In this document: positions 54,424-62,987 of the stretch, in pieces
Layout: the number at the start of each line of letters is the position of its first letter
Position numbering within the stretch: position 1 is the stretch's first letter
Program-made: the position numbers and the translations under genes
Origin: Gemmatimonadota bacterium
Lineage (GTDB): Bacteria > Gemmatimonadota > Gemmatimonadetes > Longimicrobiales > Gaopeijiaceae
Assembly: GCA_022826005.1 (NCBI GenBank)
Contig: JAJDVT010000121.1
Location: forward strand, 124,001-188,000
Length of the DNA: 64,000 nucleotides
Direction: 5' to 3'
Notes under the pieces: model-generated
Databases searched by the model: none
Told to the model about the DNA's origin: nothing
What the model saw: only the letters and a program-made list of their open reading frames with translations

Positions 54424-55173
54424 CTACTCCGGCAGCCTCAGCGAAACGTGCAAGTGATCCGCCGTCCCCTTGTGCCGGAGCGAGTGGAAACCCAGCGCCC
54501 AGAACGCAAGCTCGATGGCGCGGTTCCGCCACTCGGGACGGCCGGTGGTGCGCAGGTCCAGGGCGTGTACGAAGCCGTCCTCCTGTTCGAAGTGGAGCGA
54601 CGACTCGTTGGGTGAGAGGCCCATGCGCCGGTAGAAGTCGGGGGTGCGGCCGGCGTCGGTGATCACGGACTCGGGGTCGGCGAGGATCAGGGTGCTCGCG
54701 GCCACGCGCAGCAGCGGGTGCAGCGACGCGTATTCGGCCCGCACTTCCTCCGACTTGACGTTGGCACCTCCCACGTAGAGAAGCGAGTAGGCGACGTAGG
54801 CGAGGCCAATGGCTGCCGCGCCGCGGGTCAGCAGCCGTTTCAGCCCCTTCCCCGCGCGGAGGCGGCGGCCCATGGCCCATGCATAGAGAGCCAGAAGGAG
54901 GACGGTGGCCGCAGCCGAAACCGCCAGCGAGGGCCAGGGTCCGAGTCCCCACTGGTGGTACGCGAAGACTCCGCCCCGGATGAGGAGGATGAAGGGGACG
55001 ACCGCCAGGAGGAAGGCGAAGGCAACCCGGCGTAAGAGGAGCAGGGGGAGGCGAAACGGTCGAAACCGCCTGGCGCGTCGCCCACTGCCGGAACGTTCGG
55101 CCGATGCCGTCGCTGACGAAGCGTCGCCCGAATCGCTGCGGACTCCCCGATAGTCGACCCTCAGGTTGCTCAC
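54424..55173 (-). CDS. Membrane-anchored M15-like zinc peptidase candidate
   Basis: A 249-residue protein. Residues about 35-60, 70-92 and 104-120 are membrane helices. The C-terminal soluble part looks like a LAS (M15/D-Ala-D-Ala peptidase) fold: a His/Asp pair in SLHFEQEDGFVHALDLRT and a closing HLHVSL segment that would hold the third zinc ligand. It might trim cell-wall peptides. Family match is modest. The GTG at 55173 has GGAG seven bases upstream, 13 bases after the stop of the zinc-ribbon membrane gene, so they share an operon. Confidence 0.65.
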   Translation of the reverse strand: MSNLRVDYRGVRSDSGDASSATASAERSGSGRRARRFRPFRLPLLLLRRVAFAFLLAVVPFILLIRGGVFAYHQWGLGPWPSLAVSAAATVLLLALYAWAMGRRLRAGKGLKRLLTRGAAAIGLAYVAYSLLYVGGANVKSEEVRAEYASLHPLLRVAASTLILADPESVITDAGRTPDFYRRMGLSPNESSLHFEQEDGFVHALDLRTTGRPEWRNRAIELAFWALGFHSLRHKGTADHLHVSLRLPE

Positions 55174-55186
55174 TCGCTTCTCCCGC

Positions 55187-56230
55187 TCAATCTGGCGCAC
55201 CCCCCGTTTCCCCCCGGCCTCCCGTACGCGCCGGTGTTCGCCGGTGTTCCCGAACGAAGTCGTGCGCACCCTCCGGGAGAAGCAGGTTGTCGGCGATCCC
55301 CGCGATCTCCTCGGCTTCCTCCCACGCGCGCTCCAGCAGCCACAGCTCGCCCTCCAGCGCACGCCTTTCCTGCTCCTCGTGGAGCGCCATCTCCAGGGCG
55401 AGCCGGGTCGGAACGGGCATCTTCCAGATGTAGCCCGGCGATCCGTCGTTCATGTTGAAGTCGTCCGACGACGCAAGATCGGTCACCAGCCGTTCGGGAC
55501 CGCCCGCGGCCTCGATCAGTTCCACCGCGTCCGCAACGGTCCGCTTCTTCCCACCGGCCTTGTTGACGGCGGGCAGAATGACTCCCGCCACCTGGCGCGC
55601 ATCCTCACCCTCGAGCCAGATCTGCTCCCCAAGCAACGACGAGTAGTCGCTGACCTGGAGTCGCAGGCTCGCGCCGTCCTCCGCCAGGCGAAGGCGAGCG
55701 GTGCTGACGTCCATGCTCCTGACAACGATCGTACGCCGGCCATCCCGCGGGATCTCGACCACCTTGCGCCTTTGCTGCCAGGGAGTCCCGATGAGAAGCA
55801 TCATCAGGATGCTGCCCGCTACCACCGTGCCCACTACCCAACCTCCGGCCGCGGCTGCTCCCAACCCGGCCGCGGTGTAGAGGCCCACCCGCCTACGCCT
55901 CCGCCCGAACTGGTCCCCGTATCGCCACGCGGCGAACTCGGGACGCAACGGCTCGCCGATCCGCACCAGCGTCAGGCCCTCCGGGTGCCGCGCCAACCCG
56001 ATGTTCTCGGTCGAGACGCGGACCCGCGTGCCCCGGAAGATCCGCTCGCAGTCCTCCACCGCCTCCCAACGCTCCTCCAGCGGCGTGAGATTCCAGCGCT
56101 CGCACTTGCGGCACACGACCCAGAGGCGACCGCGTTCGGCGTCGAAGGCGAGGCGCCGCCCGACCGGAAAAGTCTCGATGACCTCGTTGGTGCCGAGGGG
56201 TCTCTTGCAGAACATGCAGGTCGTGAACAT
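55187..56230 (-). CDS. Zinc-ribbon membrane protein, paralog A
   Basis: A 347-residue protein of a family I do not recognise. Residues 1-50 hold two CxxC knuckles (CMFCKRPLG and CRKCERWNL) that should bind one zinc. Residues about 20-110 (VGRRLAFDAERGRLWVVC, RVSTENIGLARHPEGL) form a conserved domain. A membrane hairpin follows (about 117-150). The rest is soluble and ends in a helical stretch (LALEMALHEEQERRALEGEL) conserved with paralog B at 57553, which is 75-80 percent identical at both ends but diverged in the middle. It lies 21 bases behind a DUF819 gene and before the M15-like gene. Confidence 0.75.
   Translation of the reverse strand: MFTTCMFCKRPLGTNEVIETFPVGRRLAFDAERGRLWVVCRKCERWNLTPLEERWEAVEDCERIFRGTRVRVSTENIGLARHPEGLTLVRIGEPLRPEFAAWRYGDQFGRRRRRVGLYTAAGLGAAAAGGWVVGTVVAGSILMMLLIGTPWQQRRKVVEIPRDGRRTIVVRSMDVSTARLRLAEDGASLRLQVSDYSSLLGEQIWLEGEDARQVAGVILPAVNKAGGKKRTVADAVELIEAAGGPERLVTDLASSDDFNMNDGSPGYIWKMPVPTRLALEMALHEEQERRALEGELWLLERAWEEAEEIAGIADNLLLPEGAHDFVREHRRTPARTGGRGETGGAPD
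55314..55365. repeat. Left arm of a 52-bp perfect inverted repeat
   Basis: Within the 3' part of paralog A. These 52 bases are, as the reverse complement, identical to 58415-58466 in paralog B, the longest exact match of the inverted gene pair. Confidence 0.75.
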
Positions 56231-56251
56231 GGCGAGACTCTGCTACCCCCC

Positions 56252-57445
56252 TCACCCCCCCACCAGCCCCAACAGCCACGCGCACAACGGCGCCGCATAG
56301 AACCCCAGGATGTACCCCGCGACCGCCATCAGCAGCCCGATCGGCGCCATCGCGCGGTGGTACACCCCCGCCACGACCGGCGCCGACGCCGCCCCGCCGA
56401 TGTTGGCCATGCTCCCGGTTGCGACGAAGAAGAGCGGTGCGCGCACGAGCCGGGCCGCAACGAGCAGGATCGCAACGTGGATCGCGATCCAGACGACCCC
56501 CGCGAGCAGGTAGACCGGCGCGTCGAGCACCGCCCTGAGGTCGGCCCTGGCCCCGATCCCGGCGAGGAGCAGGTAGAGGGCCGTGTAGCCGAGGTGGGAC
56601 GCGCCCTTCTTCTCCAGCTTCCGGAGCGGCGTGAAGGAGAGGATCAGGCCGCCGGTGACCACGATCAGGACCGCCCAGGTCGTGCCGCTGATGATCGCGG
56701 GGTCGCCGAGCGCGGGCAGCCCGTTGCTTGCGAACCTGGCGGCCACCGCACCCGCCATCCCCACACCGATCATCATGACGGCGTCGCGCAGGGTGATCGG
56801 CTGGCGGTCGCGGCTGATGGCCTCCAGGCGCTCGTTGGTCTCCTCGACCGCGTCGGTCCGCGCCCTGGTGCGCCGGTCCCAGCGGGCCTGCAGCCCCACC
56901 ATCGCGATCAGCACACCCATCCACCCGTACCCGACCACCGTGTCCACCACGATCACGGGTCCCAGCGCATCGGCGGAAGTCCCCACGCCCTCGGCGACCG
57001 CCATCATGTTCGCCGTACCCCCGATCCAGCTCCCCGAGAGCGCCGCGAAGCCCTGCCACGCATCCGCCGGCAGCATGTCGCGGAAGATCAGGAGCGAAAT
57101 CGGCCCCCCGACGACGATTCCGACGGTCCCCGCCGCGACCATGAAAAGCGCGACCGGGCCGAGCCGCATGACGCTCCGGAGGTCCACCGACACCATGAGC
57201 ATGAAGATCGCGAAGAGGAGAAGGTAGGACGAGTTCCAGCCGTAGAGTGCTGATTCGCCCGGCGTGATCCCGGCGGTCGTCGTCAGCATCGGGACGAAGT
57301 AGACGAAGATGACCGGAGGGACGAACTCGAAGAACCTCTTGAAGCGCGGCAGCTCCGAGACCCAGAAGATCAGGGCAACCAGCGCGGCCAGGAATCCGAA
57401 AAGGGCCATCGGGTCGGTGATGAGCGCGGTGTTCGCGGACTCCAT
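56252..57445 (-). CDS. DUF819 family membrane protein (YjcL-like)
   Basis: A 397-residue integral membrane protein with about eleven helices. Family marks are PVIFVYFVPMLTTTAGITP, GSWIGGTANMMAVAEGVG and the C-terminal half FVATGSMANIGGAASAPVVA, the paired re-entrant loops of DUF819 proteins, which are thought to be Na+/solute or peptide transporters related to the gluconate/GltS fold. Substrate unknown. ATG 57445 has AGGAGG seven bases upstream. It sits between two inverted paralogs; divergent from paralog B and upstream of paralog A. Confidence 0.9.
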   Translation of the reverse strand: MESANTALITDPMALFGFLAALVALIFWVSELPRFKRFFEFVPPVIFVYFVPMLTTTAGITPGESALYGWNSSYLLLFAIFMLMVSVDLRSVMRLGPVALFMVAAGTVGIVVGGPISLLIFRDMLPADAWQGFAALSGSWIGGTANMMAVAEGVGTSADALGPVIVVDTVVGYGWMGVLIAMVGLQARWDRRTRARTDAVEETNERLEAISRDRQPITLRDAVMMIGVGMAGAVAARFASNGLPALGDPAIISGTTWAVLIVVTGGLILSFTPLRKLEKKGASHLGYTALYLLLAGIGARADLRAVLDAPVYLLAGVVWIAIHVAILLVAARLVRAPLFFVATGSMANIGGAASAPVVAGVYHRAMAPIGLLMAVAGYILGFYAAPLCAWLLGLVGG

Positions 57446-57552
57446 GCAGTTCCTCCTGGCGGCTCCGGGCGGGAGCGGCAAGTGAGCGGTTCAGCGGCGT
57501 CGGTCGTACGTTGTCATAGTGCGGTTGAACCCTTCGACGGACAAGAATCGGC

Positions 57553-58614
57553 GTGTACAAGTCGTGTATGTTCTGCCACAAGCCACTCGGCGCAAACGAG
57601 GTCATCGAGTCGTTTCCCGTCGGCCGACGCCTGGCGTTCGACAGCGTCCGCGGCCGCCTCTGGGTCGTGTGCCGCAGGTGCGAGCGCTGGAACCTGACGC
57701 CGCTGGAGGAGCGCTGGGAGGCGGTCGAGGATTGCGAACGGATCTTTCGGGACACGCGGATCCGGGTGTCGACGGAGAACATCGGGCTGGCACGGCACCC
57801 TGAGGGGCTGACGCTGGTGCGTGTGGGCGCGCCGCTGCGGCCCGAGTTCGCGGCGTGGCGCTACGGGGACCAGTTCGGAAAGCGGATGCGGCGGGCAGTT
57901 CTCTACGGGGCGGCCGGAATCGCGGCCTTCGGCGGCATCGTGGTCGGTGGGGCCGCCGCCGGTATCCTCAGCGGCGCTGTGCTCAGCCAGAGCGGCAACT
58001 TCATCAACCTGTGGATGAACGCGCGGACAATGGTCAAGCTCCGTCCCGACGGCGGAGGAGTCATCAAGCTCAAGCGTCAGGACCTCCTGGGCACTCGCTT
58101 GCGCCCGTCGGACGACGAGCAGGGCTTCAAGGTGCAGGTACGCAAGCGGAGCAAGAAGGTCTGGTACGAGGGCACCGAGGCGCGCCGATTCGCCGGCGCG
58201 ATATTGCCGAAGATGAACTCGATGGGCGGGGGCAAGCAGATGGTGCAGGACGCGGTGGGTCTGATCGAGACCGCGGGCCACCCCGAGCAGTACCTGGCGA
58301 GAATCGCGGAGGGGGACCGCTTCAGCGACCGGAAGGGCGTCCCGGGCTACGTGAACAAGATGGAGAAGCCACAGAAGCTCGCGCTCGAGATGGCGCTCCA
58401 CGAGGAGCAGGAGCGGCGTGCGCTGGAGGGCGAGCTGTGGCTGCTGGAGCGCGCGTGGGAGGAAGCGGAGGAGGTCGCGGAGATCGCCGACAACCTGTTG
58501 CTGCCGGAGGGAACGGCGGAGTTTCTTCGCGAGCACGGCCGGAGCCCGGAGCCCGGGGGTGCCGCCAACGCCGAGGGAGAGCGCGGGACCGGTGGAGCGC
58601 ACCCGGCCGGCTGA
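57553..58614 (+). CDS. Zinc-ribbon membrane protein, paralog B
   Basis: A 353-residue sister of the gene at 55187. The CxxC pairs (CMFCHKPLG, CRRCERWNL), the conserved domain VGRRLAFDSVRGRLWVVC and the C-terminal helix MALHEEQERRALEGELWLLE are nearly the same. The membrane region is about residues 114-145 and the middle (about 150-250) has diverged. The GTG start has a weak ribosome site. A duplicated pair in opposite orientation around one transporter suggests a shared role with it, but none is known. Confidence 0.75.
   Translation: MYKSCMFCHKPLGANEVIESFPVGRRLAFDSVRGRLWVVCRRCERWNLTPLEERWEAVEDCERIFRDTRIRVSTENIGLARHPEGLTLVRVGAPLRPEFAAWRYGDQFGKRMRRAVLYGAAGIAAFGGIVVGGAAAGILSGAVLSQSGNFINLWMNARTMVKLRPDGGGVIKLKRQDLLGTRLRPSDDEQGFKVQVRKRSKKVWYEGTEARRFAGAILPKMNSMGGGKQMVQDAVGLIETAGHPEQYLARIAEGDRFSDRKGVPGYVNKMEKPQKLALEMALHEEQERRALEGELWLLERAWEEAEEVAEIADNLLLPEGTAEFLREHGRSPEPGGAANAEGERGTGGAHPAG
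58415..58466. repeat. Right arm of a 52-bp perfect inverted repeat
   Basis: Inside paralog B; exact reverse-complement partner of 55314-55365. Recombination between the arms would invert about 3.1 kb including the DUF819 gene and exchange the gene ends. Confidence 0.75.
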
Positions 58615-58644
58615 GCGGGCCCCTGCCGGCTGAGCGAGCCGCTG

Positions 58645-61461
58645 CTACCAGCTGTACCCCATCTTCACGTAGTAGAACCCGCCGCTGGACCCGAACGGCG
58701 AGTTTGAGCTATACCGGTTCCCCGCCACCATGGCCGCCCTGGGATTCTCCTCCGGGTACTGGTTCAGCGCGTTCTGCGCGCCAACGGTGAGCGTGGTCGA
58801 AGCACCGATCGCATAGGACGCCTCCAGGTCGACCAGGAACTCGCCGGGGTAGTCGCGGTCGTCGCGGGAGTCGAACCAGCCGGCGTAGTAGCTGAGCCGG
58901 GCGAGGGTGGAGAGAGAGCCGCTCCACGTCCGCCTGCCCGACCCCACCCAGCGGATGCCGGGAAGGGCGTCGCGGAGCTGGCGGATGCGGACCTCGTCCA
59001 GCACGTCCGGGTTGTGGCGCGTGACCGCTGTGTGCGTGTAGTTGAACGCCACGTTGAATTCGGTGTCGCCGTCCATCCCCGGCGGGGCGAAGGCCGCCAC
59101 CACGTCAACGCCTTGGGTGCGGGTGTCGAAGTCGTTCGTGAAGAACCGGAAGTTGGCGAGGTTGCGGGCGCTGGTGATGCCTTCGGCGATCAGGCGGTCG
59201 GCCTCGGCGGGGTCCAGTTCGAAGGTCTGGCTCAGCGCGAGGCGGTCCGAGAGGTCGATGCGGAAGTAGTCGGCGGAGAGGGTGAAGGGGTTGGCGTCGA
59301 CCACCAGACCGAGGCTGGCATTGACCGAAGTCTCGGCGTCGAGCGGCCTACCGCCCTTGATCTCGGCCACTGCGGAAGTCGACGGGATCGTTCCGTTGTT
59401 GACGAGTTCGCGGCGGTCGGGAGCGAACTGCGTGGAGACGTTGAAGGCGTTCTGCTGGCCGGGGGTGGGTGCGCGGAAGCCGGTGCTGACGCTCCCCCGC
59501 ACCGCCAGCGCGCCGGTGAGCCCGTAGCGGGCGGCCAGCTTGCCGTTCGCGGTGGTGCCGAAGTCCTCGAAATCCTCCAGCCGGACCGCTGCGCCGACGG
59601 TCCAGCGGTCGTCGCGCGCGCGCATCTCGAGGTCGCCGTAGGCCGCGTAGTTGGCCCGGTGCCAGCCCCCGGCGGCGATGTCGCTGAAGCCCGGGAAACC
59701 GTTCGAGCCGGAGCTGAAGCCCTGGGGCGCGAAGGGGCCGATCCGCCAGGCTGCAGTCTCTCCGATGCCGATCTCGAAGTGCTCGTCGCGAAACTCGGCC
59801 CCGCCCGCCAGGCTGACCATGTCGCTCAGCGCGTAGCTCAGGTCGGCGTTCACGCCGAGTTCGCGCTGCTGGTAGACGCCGGGCTTGAAGGAGCTGGGGG
59901 ACTCGGGCCCAAGCGACGCATTGACCGTCTGGTCGATGAAGAAGTCGACCGCGTTCTGGCCGAAGACCGCGCTGACGTCCCAGAGGAGTCCGCCGCGCGT
60001 CTCACCCTTCAGCCCCGCGACCACCGACATGTCCGTGGCGTCGCCGCCGAACTGGGGTGTGAAGCCGCCGGGAAACATCTCCTGGAAGGTGAAGCAGTTG
60101 GGATCGTCGAGGACGCGCTGCAGTGCAGCCGGGTCGGGAACGTGGTTTGTGATCGTGACGACCGGGCAGTCCGCGGAGCCGTCCAGCACACCGTCGTGCG
60201 CATCCAGCACGTCGCCGACGAGCAGCGTCTGGCCGCCGTCGATGCTGAAGACGCCCTGGCGCGTGTTCGGATTGCGGAAGAAGAAGCCGCCCGCGACCGT
60301 CTCGCTCGCGAAGTTGGCGTGGCCGTAGAGCTGGAGCCCGTCGCCGAAGAACCGGCCGAAGTTGCCCCACAGCTTCAGGTCGTTGTCGACGTCGTGCGCG
60401 CCCCAGATCTGGGCCGGATCGCGCACGTGCGTGTTGCCCGCCGCGATCAGCGCCGCCGCGTCGTCCCGCTGCACGCTGCGGCTGGTCGGATTCGCGGCGC
60501 CGTACTCCGCGCTCAGGTTTGCGAAGCCGCTCTGCCCCAGCGGCAGCCCGATGTTGCCCGCCACGGTGTACGACTCGCCGTCGCCCTCGTAGAAGCTGCC
60601 GGTGCGGACCTCGATGCTGCCGCCCGAGCGGGCGTCCCTGAGCATGAGGTTCATGACGCCCGCGATGGCGTCGGAGCCGTATTGCGCGGACGCCCCGTCG
60701 CGCAGGATCTCCACCTGGCGGAGCGCGATCGCGGGGATCGTGGAGATGTCGGGCCCCTGGGCGCCATCTGCGAACCCGCCGCCGATCCACATGATGATCG
60801 ACGCCCGGTGCCGCCGCTTCCCGTTGACGAGCACGAGGGTGTGGTCGGGCGCCAGGCCGCGCAGACTCGCGGGCCGCACGATCCGGGCCGCGTCGCCCAC
60901 GGCCTGCGGGTTCACGTTGAACGAGGGCACGACGGTGCGCAGCAGGTCGCTCACGTCGGTGTCGCCCTGCTCGATGAAGTCCCGCCCCGTGATCGCGTCA
61001 ATCGGGACCGCGGACTGGGTGGCGGTGCGGGGGCGGGACCGGCTGCCGACCGTGACGAGGCCCTCCAGCGCGATCGCGGTCTGGTTGAGCGCGATGTCCA
61101 GTTGCGCCGTTTGCTCGTCGGCGATCGAGACCTCGCGGGTCTCGGTCGTGTAGCCGATCAGCGTGATCCTCACGGTGTGGGTGCCGGCGGGAATCCCGTT
61201 CAACTCGTAGCCGCCGGCCGGCCCGGTGATCCCCCCCAGCGAGAGGTCGGGGATGTCGACCTGGACGCCCGCCAGCGGCTGCCCGGTGGCAGCGGCCCGA
61301 ATGGTACCTTCCAGGCGGCCCTGGGCCGAGGCCTGTGCGGGCAGAACGGACAGAACCAGACAGGCGATCGGGGGTACAAGATGGTGGGCGAGACCGGCAG
61401 CCCGTCCCCATACCCTGCGGTCAGTTGGCCACACTGTAAAGAGTAGTTTACTATTTGTCAT
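58645..61461 (-). CDS. TonB-dependent receptor
   Basis: A 938-residue outer-membrane receptor with a signal peptide (ACLVLSVLPAQASAQ), a carboxypeptidase-regulatory-like domain (about 48-130, LEGTIRAAATGQPLAGVQVD), a plug (DLLRTVVPSFNVN, LRGLAPDHTLVLVNGKRRHR, EILRDGASAQYGSDAIAGVM) and a long barrel ending GGFYYVKMGYSW with the C-terminal aromatic typical of outer-membrane proteins. The GKRRH plug motif is common in receptors annotated for large or vitamin-like ligands, but the substrate cannot be assigned. ATG 61461 lies in an AT-rich pocket; a longer frame upstream is rejected as Arg-rich. Divergent from the propeller lipoprotein. Confidence 0.92.
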   Translation of the reverse strand: MTNSKLLFTVWPTDRRVWGRAAGLAHHLVPPIACLVLSVLPAQASAQGRLEGTIRAAATGQPLAGVQVDIPDLSLGGITGPAGGYELNGIPAGTHTVRITLIGYTTETREVSIADEQTAQLDIALNQTAIALEGLVTVGSRSRPRTATQSAVPIDAITGRDFIEQGDTDVSDLLRTVVPSFNVNPQAVGDAARIVRPASLRGLAPDHTLVLVNGKRRHRASIIMWIGGGFADGAQGPDISTIPAIALRQVEILRDGASAQYGSDAIAGVMNLMLRDARSGGSIEVRTGSFYEGDGESYTVAGNIGLPLGQSGFANLSAEYGAANPTSRSVQRDDAAALIAAGNTHVRDPAQIWGAHDVDNDLKLWGNFGRFFGDGLQLYGHANFASETVAGGFFFRNPNTRQGVFSIDGGQTLLVGDVLDAHDGVLDGSADCPVVTITNHVPDPAALQRVLDDPNCFTFQEMFPGGFTPQFGGDATDMSVVAGLKGETRGGLLWDVSAVFGQNAVDFFIDQTVNASLGPESPSSFKPGVYQQRELGVNADLSYALSDMVSLAGGAEFRDEHFEIGIGETAAWRIGPFAPQGFSSGSNGFPGFSDIAAGGWHRANYAAYGDLEMRARDDRWTVGAAVRLEDFEDFGTTANGKLAARYGLTGALAVRGSVSTGFRAPTPGQQNAFNVSTQFAPDRRELVNNGTIPSTSAVAEIKGGRPLDAETSVNASLGLVVDANPFTLSADYFRIDLSDRLALSQTFELDPAEADRLIAEGITSARNLANFRFFTNDFDTRTQGVDVVAAFAPPGMDGDTEFNVAFNYTHTAVTRHNPDVLDEVRIRQLRDALPGIRWVGSGRRTWSGSLSTLARLSYYAGWFDSRDDRDYPGEFLVDLEASYAIGASTTLTVGAQNALNQYPEENPRAAMVAGNRYSSNSPFGSSGGFYYVKMGYSW

Positions 61462-61473
61462 GTTCTGTTTACT
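61446..61473. promoter_or_regulatory. Direct 7-bp repeat at the receptor start
   Basis: GTTTACT occurs at 61446-61452 and 61467-61473, 21 bases apart, straddling the start codon of the TonB receptor in AT-rich DNA. Possible regulator or mRNA site; short enough for chance. Confidence 0.25.
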
Positions 61474-61551
61474 CGTTGTGCCCGCCTGGGTTGAGCGGCG
61501 AACAGGCACGAAAGTGAGGGACTTGGACACGATGTCCCGGGAGCCAGCGAG

Positions 61552-62802
61552 ATGTTCATCATGATCACCATTGCGCGTTTCGGTCGCAACCGCCAACCCC
61601 TGGTGCCGTTGCCCGGGCTGTGTCTGGCGGCCCTGCTGGCGGCATCCTGCGAAGAGGACGCGGCCTCGCCTGGCAGCGTCGCCTTCACGGCCACATGGAC
61701 CACCGAGGGACCGGAAGTCAGGATCGGTTCGGTCGACGACCCGGACTACGCCTTTGCGGGGGTCAGCCAGCTGGCGACAGGCCCCGGAGGCCGGCTCTAC
61801 TCGCTCCATTCGCGCGAAGCGCTGATCCGCTGGTGGACCCCGGACGGCAAGCCGGCCGGTTCGTTCGGGAGCCGTGGCGAGGGGCCGGCCGAATTCGGCT
61901 TTCCGTCGAGCATGGGATTCTTCGGGGACACGCTGTGGGTCTCCGACATCAGCACACTTCGCATCAGTTACTTCGATGCCGGCGGCACGTTTCTCGGGTC
62001 GGGAGCGTCCGGGGCCAACCTGAACCCCCGGGACGTCAACTTCACTTCGCCCCTTGTCCCGTTGCGCGACGGATCCATCCTGAAGCGCACCCCCGCGGCG
62101 TTGTGGAGGATCGCGGACGGACTGGTGACCGAGACGCCGGTCGTTCGCATGGACGCCGAGGGCAACACGCTTTCCGTCATCTGGGTGAACCCGCACGAAG
62201 CCCGCGACGTCCGGCAGGTTCGCACCCCGATGGGCGCCGGTCTCGGCTACCAGCCCTTCGGAGACCACGTCCTGTCCACGGTCTCGGAACATGGCCTGAC
62301 GGTGCTTCACCGCCGCGCCTGGACCGGAGAAGGGGAAGCCCGCATGACGGTAGCGCGGATCGACTTCTACGGAGATACGATCTTTGCGGCAGGGGTGCCG
62401 TACGAACCCGTACCGCTCCCCTCCGAGCGCATCGACGCACACGTACATGACCTGGCCCAGCGCATCGAACCGGGGTTCTTCGAGGGAACCACCAGGGCGG
62501 CATACGAGAGAGCCATGCGCGAAGCGACCTACGCCCCGGCATACGTCCCGCCGGTGCGCGAAATGATCGTCGGACGGGATGGCAGCGTCTGGTTGCGACG
62601 GTTCGAGCCGGTCGAATTGCAGACGGACGATCGGCTGAACGAGTGGTGGGTCCTCGATGCGGGCGGCATCCCCCTGGCGCGGGCACTGACCCCCACCGAA
62701 CTGCGGGTGATGCTGGTCGATTCCGACGCGGTGTGGGGCGTGGAACTCGACGAGCTGGATGTGCCCTACATCGTGCGGTACCGGTGGGTGAAGCAGGGAT
62801 AG
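61552..62802 (+). CDS. 6-bladed beta-propeller lipoprotein
   Basis: A 416-residue predicted lipoprotein; the signal ends LAASC. The mature protein has propeller-like repeats: GPGGRLYSLHSREALIRWWT, GKPAGSFGSRGEGPAEFGFP, GFFGDTLWVSDISTLRISYF, and a late VGRDGSVWLRRFEP blade. The GEGPAEFGFP turn is the same type as in the 13066 protein. Function unknown; location outer membrane or periplasm. ATG 61552 has GGGAG nine bases upstream. Divergent from the TonB receptor, so the two may share control. Confidence 0.7.
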   Translation: MFIMITIARFGRNRQPLVPLPGLCLAALLAASCEEDAASPGSVAFTATWTTEGPEVRIGSVDDPDYAFAGVSQLATGPGGRLYSLHSREALIRWWTPDGKPAGSFGSRGEGPAEFGFPSSMGFFGDTLWVSDISTLRISYFDAGGTFLGSGASGANLNPRDVNFTSPLVPLRDGSILKRTPAALWRIADGLVTETPVVRMDAEGNTLSVIWVNPHEARDVRQVRTPMGAGLGYQPFGDHVLSTVSEHGLTVLHRRAWTGEGEARMTVARIDFYGDTIFAAGVPYEPVPLPSERIDAHVHDLAQRIEPGFFEGTTRAAYERAMREATYAPAYVPPVREMIVGRDGSVWLRRFEPVELQTDDRLNEWWVLDAGGIPLARALTPTELRVMLVDSDAVWGVELDELDVPYIVRYRWVKQG

Positions 62803-62987
62803 GCCGCTACGGGGCGGGGGCAGGTCGCCCCCGCCCAGCAGATCGGGGAATCCCAGCCCCTCCAGGACCTCGCCGTCTTCGGTCTCGACCGTGACGTAGG
62901 TCGTGCGCCTCGCGTCCCCGGCGCCCGATGCGGGCCGGGTGCTACTTGTTGTTGTTCGAATGCCGGCGCTACAACCGCCGGATCCGG

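Noticed and set aside
55893..57782. 629-codon minus-strand frame spanning parts of both paralogs and DUF819
   Set aside because: It mixes shadows of three genes; the DUF819 and paralog frames have good starts and conserved motifs.
55187..58614. Composite transposon with paralogs as terminal repeats
   Set aside because: The paralogs encode a zinc-ribbon membrane protein, not a transposase, and no target-site duplication is visible.
59014..61446. 810-codon plus-strand frame opposite the large TonB receptor
   Set aside because: Val/Arg/Asp-rich shadow without motifs; the receptor plug and barrel are clear.
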